The position numbers and the translations under genes are program-made. A stretch of 42,384 bases of DNA from NCBI GenBank assembly GCA_000720805.1, contig JODI01000072.1, forward strand, positions 1-42,384, given 5' to 3'. The notes beneath the pieces were generated by a model. It searched no databases and was not told where the DNA came from. It saw nothing but the letters and a program-made list of their open reading frames with translations. Positions 24,642-31,853 of the stretch are shown here, in pieces. Source of the DNA: Streptomyces violaceoruber. GTDB taxonomy: Bacteria > Actinomycetota > Actinomycetes > Streptomycetales > Streptomycetaceae. The first letter of the stretch is position 1. Each line of letters opens with the position of its first letter.

Positions 24642-25802
24642 ATGAGAAAGGAATCGAAGTTGCCAGCAGATCGCGTGTTGGATACCGATGAGGCCGCGGA
24701 CCTGATCGCCCTTGTGAGAGACATCTGCGCGAAGGAACTCGCGCCAAAGGCAGTCGAAGCGGAAGCGACAGAGACGTTCCCGCGGGAAGTCTTCAGTGTG
24801 CTGGGACGCGCAGGCGTGCTCGGCCTCCCATACGCCGAGGAGTACGGAGGGGGCGGGCAGCCGTACGAGGTCTACCTGCAGGCGATTGAGGAGATTGGGT
24901 ACGCCTGGTCGAGTGTCGGCGTCGGCACGAGCGTCCACGTTCTGTCGTGCTTTGGGCTCGACACCATGGGAACCGACGAACAGAAGCGCCGGTGGCTGCC
25001 GGACATGCTCGGCGGGGAGCTGCTGGGGGCGTACTGCCTCTCGGAGCCGCATGCCGGCTCGGATGCGGCGGCGATGACCACTCGCGCAGTCCGCGAGGGG
25101 GACGAATATGTCCTCACGGGCGCGAAGGCGTGGACGACCCATGGCGGGTATGCGGACTTCTACAAGGTGTTGGCCCGCACCAGCGAGAACCGCAACAGCA
25201 TCTCCTGTTTCCTCGTTCCCGCCGATGCGCCGGGACTGACAGCGGACCCGCCGGAGCGAAAGATGGGCCTTACCGGTTCGGCGACGGCGACCATGCGACT
25301 GGACGGTGTACGCGTACCAGTCGAGCGACGTCTGGGCGAGGAAGGCGATGGCTTGAAGATCGCGCTCGCGGGGCTCGACGCCGGTCGGCTCGGGATCGCG
25401 GCGGTGGCTACCGGGCTTGCACAGGCGGCACTGGACGCAGCGGTCGTGTATGCCCAGGAGCGGGAGACCTTTGGCAAGCGGATCATCGACCACCAGGGCT
25501 TGGCATTCGTGCTCTCCGACATTGCCGCCGCGGTCGAGAGCGCGCGGGCGACATACCTGGCGGCCGCACGACGCAAGGACCGCGGCCTGTCGTATTCGCG
25601 TGAGGCCAGCATCGCGAAACTCGTCGCCACGGATAACGCGATGAAAGTGACGACGGACGCTGTGCAGGTATTCGGAGGCTACGGCTACACGCGTGACTTC
25701 CCTGTCGAGCGATTCATGCGTGAGGCCAAGGTCATGCAGATCTTCGAAGGAACCAACCAGATTCAGCGGATGGTGATTGCCCGCCATCTCGACAGGAAGT
25801 AG
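24642..25802 (+). CDS. Acyl-CoA dehydrogenase
   Basis: A 386-residue FAD enzyme that forms the 2,3-enoyl-CoA from an acyl-CoA. Domains run in the usual order: N-terminal helices (LVRDICAKELAPKAVE), the middle beta domain with AYCLSEPHAGSDAAAM and GAKAWTTHGGYADF, and the C-terminal helices with ERETFGKRIIDHQGLAF and VFGGYGYTRDFPVERFMREAK. The catalytic base is E369 in MQIFEGTNQIQ. The ATG at 24642 has a weak ribosome-binding site; a TTG at 24660 is preceded by AGAAAGGA at a good distance and may be the true start (380 residues). It probably acts on the CoA ester made by the ligase upstream. The following SDR begins 12 nt later. Confidence 0.93.
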   Translation: MRKESKLPADRVLDTDEAADLIALVRDICAKELAPKAVEAEATETFPREVFSVLGRAGVLGLPYAEEYGGGGQPYEVYLQAIEEIGYAWSSVGVGTSVHVLSCFGLDTMGTDEQKRRWLPDMLGGELLGAYCLSEPHAGSDAAAMTTRAVREGDEYVLTGAKAWTTHGGYADFYKVLARTSENRNSISCFLVPADAPGLTADPPERKMGLTGSATATMRLDGVRVPVERRLGEEGDGLKIALAGLDAGRLGIAAVATGLAQAALDAAVVYAQERETFGKRIIDHQGLAFVLSDIAAAVESARATYLAAARRKDRGLSYSREASIAKLVATDNAMKVTTDAVQVFGGYGYTRDFPVERFMREAKVMQIFEGTNQIQRMVIARHLDRK

Positions 25803-25814
25803 GGGAGGCTTCCC

Positions 25815-26131
25815 GTGGGAATTCAGGACATCTCGGCCATCGTCACGGGTGGTGCTTCGGGACTTGGAGCGGCGACGGCGGCGCGACTCGCCGCGGATGG
25901 CGCGCGGGTGTTCCCCTTGACCTCCCCGCCGCGATTGCCAATGCTCCTACCGTCCTCGGTGTCACTTATGCCGGCGTGGATGTGACCGATGCTGATCAGG
26001 TGCGCACCGCCGTGGCCGCGGCGGCCGGGGCCGACCCGCTGCGAGCTGTCGTGAACTGTGCGGGCGTGGCGCCAGCGTCAATCAGATCGCGGATTGCTGA
26101 TCCACTGCTGACGAACCACCTTCATTGCTAA
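25815..26131 (+). pseudogene. SDR-family dehydrogenase (3-hydroxyacyl-CoA dehydrogenase-like), frameshifted and truncated
   Basis: The GTG at 25815 starts a classic Rossmann fold: ISAIVTGGASGLGAATAARL and then DGARVF. At about 25915 the frame breaks: frame 1 reaches a TGA at 25983-25985, while frame 2 continues with DLPAAIANAPTVLGVTYAGVDVTDADQV and AVVNCAGVAP. One added C in the run at 25913-25916 restores the family sequence. The frame 2 continuation breaks off after NCAGVAPAS at about 26080, and unrelated sequence runs to a TAA at 26129-26131. About 88 of some 255 residues remain, with no active-site Tyr/Lys. It likely was the next beta-oxidation enzyme. Its loss marks the right edge of the island. 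Confidence 0.85.
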
Positions 26132-26135
26132 TGAA
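26121..26135. repeat. Small perfect palindrome at the right island edge
   Basis: TTCATT-GCT-AATGAA is an unusually AT-rich 6-bp inverted repeat in this GC-rich DNA, placed between the broken SDR gene and the end of the core ABC gene. TCGCGGAT occurs on both sides (about 26087 and 26137). It could be a trace of an insertion-sequence end or junction. Confidence 0.35.
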
Positions 26136-26160
26136 GTCGCGGATCCTGGACCCTGGACGA

Positions 26161-28050
26161 TCACGTCAGACTGTCCCGCCAGGCTTGGTGCAGGTCCGCG
26201 AACCGGCCCGTCTCCGCGATGAGTTCGGCCGGCGTGCCGTCCTCCACGATCCGGCCGTGCTCCATCACCAGCACCCGGTCGGCGATCTCCACGGTCGACA
26301 GCCGGTGCGCGATCACCACCGCCGTACGGCCGTGGAGGACCGTCGCCATCGCCCGCTGCACGGCCCGTTCGCCCGGGATGTCGAGCGAACTGGTCGCCTC
26401 GTCCAGGATCAGCACCGCCGGATCGGCGAGCAAGGCCCGTGCGAAGGCCACGAGTTGGCGCTGCCCGGCGGAGATACGGCCGCCGCGCTTGCGGACGTCC
26501 GTGTCGTAGCCGTCGGGCAGGGAGCTGATGAACTCGTGCGCGCCGATCGCCTTCGCGGCCCGCTCGATGTCCTCACGGGTGGCGTCCGGCCGTCCGATCG
26601 CGATGTTCTCGGCGACCGTGCCGGAGAACAGGAACGCCTCCTGCGTCACCATGACCACCCCGCGCCGCAGTTCCCGCACGGACAGCTCGCGCAGATCGAC
26701 ACCGTCGAGCAGGACCCGGCCCTCGGTGGGGTCGTAGAAGCGGGCCAGCAGCTTGGCCAGCGTCGACTTGCCGGCGCCGGTCGAGCCGACGACCGCGACC
26801 GTCTGTCCGGCCGGCAGCGTCAGATCGAAGCGGGGCAGCACCTCGCCGCCGGTGCGGTAGGCGAACCGGACCCTGTCGAAGACCACCTCGCGGCCGGGGA
26901 ACTCCGACTCCGGAGGCGGGAGTTCCCGGGGGGACTCCGGCTCCGGCACGGACGGCGTCTGCGCCAGCAGCCCCGCGATCTTCTCCAGCGAGGCCGCCGC
27001 CGACTGGTACGAGTTCAGGAACATCCCGAGCCGGTCGATCGGGTCGTACAGCCGCCGCAGATACAGCACCGCGGCGGCCAGCACACCCAGGTCCAGCGAG
27101 CCGCCCGCCACCCGGTAGGCGCCCCACAGCACGATCAGCGCCACCGCCGTGTTGGCGACCAGCCGGGAGCTGACGACATAGCGGGCCATCTCCAGCAGCG
27201 CGTCCCCGTTGACCCGCTCGTGCCGCTTGTTGAGGACGGCGAAGTCGGCGTCGTTGGCGGCCTCGCGGCGGAACGCGCGCACCGGGCGGATGCCGTTCAT
27301 CGTCTCGACGAACTTCACGATCACGGCGGCGATCGTCGTGGACCGCTTCGCGTACACCCGCGCCGCCCGCCGCCGGTACGACCGTACGAGGAGGTACAGC
27401 GGCACGAAGGACGCCACCGCGACCGCGCCCAGCCCCAGGTCGAGCCAGAGCAGCAGCACCGAGATGTAGACGAAGGACAGGATGACCGTGACCAGCTCCT
27501 GCAGACCCTCGCTGAGCAGTTCGCGCAGCGACTCCACGTCGGTGGTGGAGCGGGAGATCAGCCGGCCGGACGTGTACCGCTCGTGGAAGTCGATGCTCAG
27601 CGCCTGCGCGTGCCGGAAGATCCGTCCGCGCAGGTCCAGCAGTACGTCCTGGTTGACGCGGGCGGAGGCGATGATGAAGGCGTACTGGAGCCCGCCGGAG
27701 ACCAGCGCGCACAGCAGATAGCCGACCGCCACGGCGATCAGCGGGCCGTTGTCGTGGTCCCGGAACGCCGGCACCGCGCGGTCGATGGCGTACGCCACCA
27801 GCAGCGGGCCCGCCTGCACCGCCGCCTGCTGGAGCAGCAGCAGGAACGAGGTGAACGCGACCCGGGCCCGCATCGGGGCGAGCAGGGAACGCAGGAGAGC
27901 GGCGGTGGCGCCCGGGGGAGTGGGCAGGACGTCCCGGTCGAAGGGGTCACCCGACGGGTGGGGTTCCCCGGCCGGCTGCTTCTTGCCCCTGCCCTTGCCC
28001 TCGTCCCTGTCCCTGTCCTTGTCCGGTGCGGTGGTCGTGGTCGCCGTCAT
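26161..28050 (-). CDS. ABC exporter half-transporter (second pair), ATPase-competent subunit
   Basis: A 629-residue membrane ATPase. A charged N-terminal tail rich in Asp/Arg/Lys (DKDRDRDEGKGRGKKQ) precedes six transmembrane helices (about 60-330) and the nucleotide-binding domain. Walker A is GSTGAGKST with K428. The signature is ISAGQ (526-530), a mild variant of LSGGQ. Walker B is VLILDEATSS with the catalytic Glu present. Its ATG overlaps the stop of the upstream gene by one base (TGATG at 28048-28052), so the two genes are coupled and the products should form a heterodimer. The 3' end stops just inside the right island junction; the gene itself is intact. Substrate unknown. Confidence 0.93.
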   Translation of the reverse strand: MTATTTTAPDKDRDRDEGKGRGKKQPAGEPHPSGDPFDRDVLPTPPGATAALLRSLLAPMRARVAFTSFLLLLQQAAVQAGPLLVAYAIDRAVPAFRDHDNGPLIAVAVGYLLCALVSGGLQYAFIIASARVNQDVLLDLRGRIFRHAQALSIDFHERYTSGRLISRSTTDVESLRELLSEGLQELVTVILSFVYISVLLLWLDLGLGAVAVASFVPLYLLVRSYRRRAARVYAKRSTTIAAVIVKFVETMNGIRPVRAFRREAANDADFAVLNKRHERVNGDALLEMARYVVSSRLVANTAVALIVLWGAYRVAGGSLDLGVLAAAVLYLRRLYDPIDRLGMFLNSYQSAAASLEKIAGLLAQTPSVPEPESPRELPPPESEFPGREVVFDRVRFAYRTGGEVLPRFDLTLPAGQTVAVVGSTGAGKSTLAKLLARFYDPTEGRVLLDGVDLRELSVRELRRGVVMVTQEAFLFSGTVAENIAIGRPDATREDIERAAKAIGAHEFISSLPDGYDTDVRKRGGRISAGQRQLVAFARALLADPAVLILDEATSSLDIPGERAVQRAMATVLHGRTAVVIAHRLSTVEIADRVLVMEHGRIVEDGTPAELIAETGRFADLHQAWRDSLT

Positions 28051-29822
28051 CAGCCGTCCTCCTCGTCGGTGCCGGCCATCAGGTGGGCGTACTCGGCGTT
28101 GGTGCGCAGCAGTTCATGATGGGTGCCGACGGCGGTGATCCGGCCGCCGGACAGCAGCGCGACCCGGTCGGCGAGCAGCACGGTGGACGGGCGGTGGGCC
28201 ACGATCAACGCGGTGGTGTCCGCGAGGACGTCCCGCAGGGCGGCCTCCACGGCGGCCTCGGTGTGCACGTCGAGAGCGGACAGCGGATCGTCGAGCACGA
28301 GGAACGGGGGCTTGCCTACCACCGCCCGGGCCAGCGCGAGGCGCTGCCGCTGGCCGCCGGAGAGACTGTGGCCCTGCTCGCCGACCTGGGTGTCGGTGCC
28401 CTGGGGGAGGCTGTGCACGAAGTCGGCCTGGGCCACGGCGAGGGCACGCTCCAGCTCGACGGTTCCCGCACCGTCGCCGGCGCCCATGAGGACGTTCTCG
28501 CTCACGGCGGCGGAGAAGAGGGTCGGTTCCTCGAAGGCGACGGCGACCCTGGAGCGGAGCTCCTCCCTGGACATGGCCGTGATGTCCTGCCCGTCCAGCG
28601 TGATCCGGCCCGACGTCGCCTCGTGGAGACGGGGCACCAGGGCGGTGAGGGTGGTCTTGCCGCTTCCGGTCGCGCCCACGAGGGCCATGGACTCGCCGGG
28701 GCGGATGTGGAGGTCGATGCCGTCGAGGAGGGGCGGGGAGTCCTCGGGGGCGTCGGGATAGCGGAAACGGACGTGGTGGAAGCGCAGTCCGCTGTCCTCG
28801 GCGCGCGCCGCGGCGGTACTGGCACGCGACTCCGGCTCCTCGTCCATCACCTCGAAGTACCGCTCGGTCGCCGTCGCCGCCTCCTGGCTCATCGCCAGCA
28901 GGAACCCGATGGAGTCCACCGGCCACCGCAGCGCGAGAGCCGTGGACAGGAAGGCGACCAGCGTGCCCGCCGACAGCTCCCCGTCCGCCACCTGTACGGC
29001 GCCCAGCACCAGCGCCGCCCCGATCGCCACCTCGGGCAGCGTCACGATGACGCCCCAGATGGTCGCCAGAAGGCCCGCCTTGTGCAGCTCGGTGCCGCGC
29101 AGAGTGCGGGAGAGCTCACGGAACGCCCGGGCCTGGCTGCGGTGCCGCCCGAACCCCTTGATGATGCGGATGCCGAGCACGCCCTCCTCGACGACCGTCG
29201 TCAGGTCGCCCACCTGGTCCTGCGCGCGCCGCGCCACCAGGGAGTACCGCTTCTCGAAGATCACGCAGGTCACCATCACGGGGATGGCCGGAACCAGGAT
29301 CACCAGGCCCAGCGACCAGTCCTGCACCAGCATGATCACCACGCCGATGACGATCGTCACAGTGTTGACCAGCAGGAATGTCAGCGGAAAGGCGAGGAAC
29401 ATCCGCAGCAGCATCAGATCCGTGGTCCCCCGGGACAGCAACTGCCCCGACGCCCACCGGTCGTGGAAGGCCACCGGCAGCCGCTGCAGATGCCGGTACA
29501 GATCCGCCCGCATCTCCGCCTCGACATGCGACAACGGCCGCGCCACCAGCCACCGCCGCAGCCCGAACAGCAGCGCCTCCGCGAGCCCGAGCAGCAGCAG
29601 GTACAGAGCCCCGAGCCACACCCCCGCCGGGTCCCGGTCGGCGACCGGCCCGTCCACCATCCACTTCAGGACGAGCGGGATCACCAGCCCCGTACAGGAG
29701 GCGAGCACCGCGACGACCGCGGCGCCGGACAGCCGCGCCCGCACCGGGCGTACGTACGGCCACAGGCGCAGCAGGGTTCTGACGGCAGAGCGGTCGTTCT
29801 CGGTTGCACGTGTCGTGGACAT
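28050..29822 (-). CDS. ABC exporter half-transporter (second pair), subunit lacking the catalytic glutamate
   Basis: A 590-residue partner of the preceding gene. Six transmembrane helices (about 35-310) are followed by an ATPase domain with Walker A GATGSGKTT (K389), signature LSGGQ and Walker B FLVLDDPLSALD. D512 stands where the catalytic Glu is normal. That change is typical of the degenerate half in heterodimeric bacterial exporters. The partner has the Glu but a less regular signature, so the pair has one canonical and one weak ATP site, by a different route from the pair at 11185-14756. It is first in the operon, divergent from the ABC-2 unit at 30162. Confidence 0.93.
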   Translation of the reverse strand: MSTTRATENDRSAVRTLLRLWPYVRPVRARLSGAAVVAVLASCTGLVIPLVLKWMVDGPVADRDPAGVWLGALYLLLLGLAEALLFGLRRWLVARPLSHVEAEMRADLYRHLQRLPVAFHDRWASGQLLSRGTTDLMLLRMFLAFPLTFLLVNTVTIVIGVVIMLVQDWSLGLVILVPAIPVMVTCVIFEKRYSLVARRAQDQVGDLTTVVEEGVLGIRIIKGFGRHRSQARAFRELSRTLRGTELHKAGLLATIWGVIVTLPEVAIGAALVLGAVQVADGELSAGTLVAFLSTALALRWPVDSIGFLLAMSQEAATATERYFEVMDEEPESRASTAAARAEDSGLRFHHVRFRYPDAPEDSPPLLDGIDLHIRPGESMALVGATGSGKTTLTALVPRLHEATSGRITLDGQDITAMSREELRSRVAVAFEEPTLFSAAVSENVLMGAGDGAGTVELERALAVAQADFVHSLPQGTDTQVGEQGHSLSGGQRQRLALARAVVGKPPFLVLDDPLSALDVHTEAAVEAALRDVLADTTALIVAHRPSTVLLADRVALLSGGRITAVGTHHELLRTNAEYAHLMAGTDEEDG

Positions 29823-29988
29823 CAGCAGCGAGCCTACGGACCGGCACTGACATCGCCCACCGGGTTTTGGCCGGACCCGGATCGGCCGCTGGACCTACGA
29901 CCTGGGGGTTCGAGGGTCGCCGGGTGAATCTGAGTGGGTCGTGCGGTGAAGAGGTGAGGGCCGTGTGACGGGGCGTGCGAGCCGCGCG

Positions 29989-30057
29989 AACGGGGGCGGT
30001 ACGTCCGTGCGCAGCAGGGGGCCACGTCCGTGCGAACGAGGGTGCCGCGTCCGTACG
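29989..30057. repeat. Three tandem 23-bp repeats in a divergent promoter region
   Basis: Exact 23-nt units at 29989-30011, 30012-30034 and 30035-30057 share the end CGTCCGTRCG and a GGGGG/GAGGG core. A fourth, weaker copy lies just before. They fall in the 339-bp gap between the divergent ABC operon (start 29822) and the ABC-2 unit (start 30162). A binding array for a regulator, for example the response regulator at 33109, is a possible role. No gene or clear promoter hexamers are seen in the rest of 29823-30161. Confidence 0.65.
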
Positions 30058-30161
30058 ACAGGAACCCGCGGGGTCGTAGCACCGCATCAGCCGATCGGTC
30101 GATGCCGCTTCGAGCGTGACGGCCGATGCGCGGGCCGCCCCCGCGCCGGGACGCTGGGGTC

Positions 30162-31067
30162 ATGTCCGTCATCGAAGTAAGCGACCTGCGCAAGTCCTAC
30201 GGCGGCCGGGCCGTCGTCGACGGTGTCTCCTTCGCCGTCGAGGAGGGCGAGATCTTCGGCGTCCTCGGCCCGAACGGCGCCGGCAAGACCACCACCGTCG
30301 AGTGCGTCGAGGGGTTGCGCAGCCCCGACGCGGGCCGGGTCCGGGTGACCGGCCTCGACCCGGTCACCGACCACGCGCGCGTGGCCCGCTCGCTCGGCGC
30401 CCAGCTCCAGCAGAGCGAGCTGCAGCCCAAGCTCACTGTCCGTGAGGCGCTCGAACTGTACGCCTCCTTCAGTCCGAGCCCGCTCGACTGGGCGCCGCTC
30501 GCCGAGCGCCTCGGGCTGGCCCCGAAGCTCTCCACCCGGTTCGCCAGGCTGTCCGGCGGCCAGAAACAGCGCCTGTTCATCGCGCTCGCCCTGATCGGCA
30601 ACCCCCGGGTGGTCGTCCTGGACGAGCTGACGACCGGCCTGGACCCGCGCGCCCGCCGGGACACCTGGGAGCTGATCGAGGACATCCGCGCGAACGGGGT
30701 CACCGTCCTGCTCGTCACCCACTTCATGGAGGAGGCCCAGCGGCTGTGCGACCGGATCGCCGTGATCGACAAGGGGCGGGTGGCCGCGCTGGACACCCCG
30801 GCAGGTCTGATCCGCCGCTCGGCGGGCGCCACCGTCATCAGCTTCACCCCGTCCGCCCCGCTGGACGACCGTGACCTGAACGCGCTTCCGGCGCTCGCGT
30901 CGGTCGAGCACAAGGACGGCCGGATCACCCTGTCCGGCACGGACGAGACGGTCAACGCCGTCATCACCCTCCTCGCCCGAACCCACATCACGGCCCACCA
31001 GCTCCGCGTCGTCGACGCCACGTTGGACGACGCGTTCCTGGACCTGACGAAGGAGACAGCGGCATGA
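30162..31067 (+). CDS. ABC-2 type transporter, ATP-binding protein (DrrA-like)
   Basis: A 301-residue cytoplasmic ATPase. Walker A is GPNGAGKTTT (K42), the signature is LSGGQKQRLF, and Walker B is VVVLDELTTGLDPRAR. A C-terminal extension with ATLDDAFLDLT closes the protein, as in DrrA-type drug exporters. It energises the permease encoded next, whose ATG overlaps its stop by 4 nt (31064-31067). I use the ATG at 30162, where family similarity begins (MSVIEVSDLRKSYGG); the ribosome-binding site is weak (TGGGGT). A histidine kinase and response regulator follow in the same direction, a common arrangement in which the two-component system controls the exporter. Confidence 0.93.
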   Translation: MSVIEVSDLRKSYGGRAVVDGVSFAVEEGEIFGVLGPNGAGKTTTVECVEGLRSPDAGRVRVTGLDPVTDHARVARSLGAQLQQSELQPKLTVREALELYASFSPSPLDWAPLAERLGLAPKLSTRFARLSGGQKQRLFIALALIGNPRVVVLDELTTGLDPRARRDTWELIEDIRANGVTVLLVTHFMEEAQRLCDRIAVIDKGRVAALDTPAGLIRRSAGATVISFTPSAPLDDRDLNALPALASVEHKDGRITLSGTDETVNAVITLLARTHITAHQLRVVDATLDDAFLDLTKETAA

Positions 31068-31123
31068 GCACCGCCGTAGGGAAGACCGGCGGCATGAACA
31101 CCGCCGTACTGAAGACCGAGGTC
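31064..31123 (+). repeat. 30-bp tandem duplication at the permease start
   Basis: 31064-31093 and 31094-31123 are near-identical (ATGARCACCGCCGTA...GAAGACCG), duplicating the start codon and first ten codons: MSTAVGKTGG then MNTAVLKTEV. Confidence 0.8.
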
Positions 31124-31828
31124 CGCCTCTTCCGCCGCGAACCTGGCGCCGTCTTCTGGATCCTGCTGTTCCCGACGCTGCTGCTGGTGATCCTCGGCTC
31201 GATCCCGGGGTTCCGGGAGCACCAGGACGACCTCGGCGGACTGCGCACCATCGACGTCTACGTCCCGGTGGCCGTGCTGCTCGGTCTGATCGTCGGCGGC
31301 CTGCAGTCCATGCCGCAGACCCTCACCGGTTACCGCGAACGCGGCATCCTGCGCCGGATGGCCACCACACCGGTCCGGCCGAGCGCCCTGCTGTCCGCGC
31401 AGATGGTGGTGTACGGCGGTGCCGCCCTGGCGTCGGCGCTGCTCGCCCTCGCGGTCGGGCGGCTCGCCTTCGACGTACGACTGCCCAGGCAGCCCCTCGG
31501 ATACGGCCTCGCGCTGGTCCTGGCTGTTCTGGTCGCCCTCGCTCTCGGATCGGTGGTGTCGGCGTTGTCCCGCACGACGAAGATCGCCGGTGCCGTCGGA
31601 TCCGCCGTGTTCTTCCCGTCGATGTTCTGCGCCGGCGTGTGGCTGCCGGTGCAGTCCATGCCGGATCTGATGGCCAGGATCGTCGGCTGTACCCCTTTCG
31701 GGGCGGCGGCGCAGGCGCTGAACCGCGCGGCGGCCGGGCACTGGCCGGGCTGGAGTCACCTGGGCGTGCTCGCGATCTGGATCCTGCTGCTCACCGGGGC
31801 GGCCAGTCGTTGGTTCCGCTGGGAGTAG
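31064..31828 (+). CDS. ABC-2 type transporter, permease
   Basis: A 254-residue membrane protein with six hydrophobic segments, the first being VFWILLFPTLLLVILG (about residues 27-44), and the ABC-2 signature region GYRERGILRRMATTPVRPSALL. It forms the channel for the ATPase encoded upstream. The start at 31064 overlaps the ATPase stop. An in-frame 30-bp duplication gives a second Met at residue 11 (ATG 31094) that could also serve as start. The histidine kinase gene follows within about 25 bp. Substrate unknown. Confidence 0.9.
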   Translation: MSTAVGKTGGMNTAVLKTEVRLFRREPGAVFWILLFPTLLLVILGSIPGFREHQDDLGGLRTIDVYVPVAVLLGLIVGGLQSMPQTLTGYRERGILRRMATTPVRPSALLSAQMVVYGGAALASALLALAVGRLAFDVRLPRQPLGYGLALVLAVLVALALGSVVSALSRTTKIAGAVGSAVFFPSMFCAGVWLPVQSMPDLMARIVGCTPFGAAAQALNRAAAGHWPGWSHLGVLAIWILLLTGAASRWFRWE

Positions 31829-31853
31829 GGGCGGCGCCGTGCAGACTGGGGAC

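Larger units (their letters stand above)
14960..26130. other. Horizontally acquired aldoxime/nitrile catabolic island (approximate limits)
   Basis: The block splits two leftward ABC-exporter operons that look like one core region. It has a transposase remnant on the left and a broken SDR gene on the right, and all its metabolic genes serve one pathway. Compared with the neighbours, third codon positions show more A and T (by eye, not calculated). No flanking direct repeat, integrase or tRNA attachment site was found, so the entry mechanism is not visible and the limits are good to roughly 100 bp. Confidence 0.75.

Noticed and set aside
14960..26130. Integrative element with att sites or tRNA target
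   Set aside because: No integrase, no tRNA gene and no matching direct repeats at the two edges were found.
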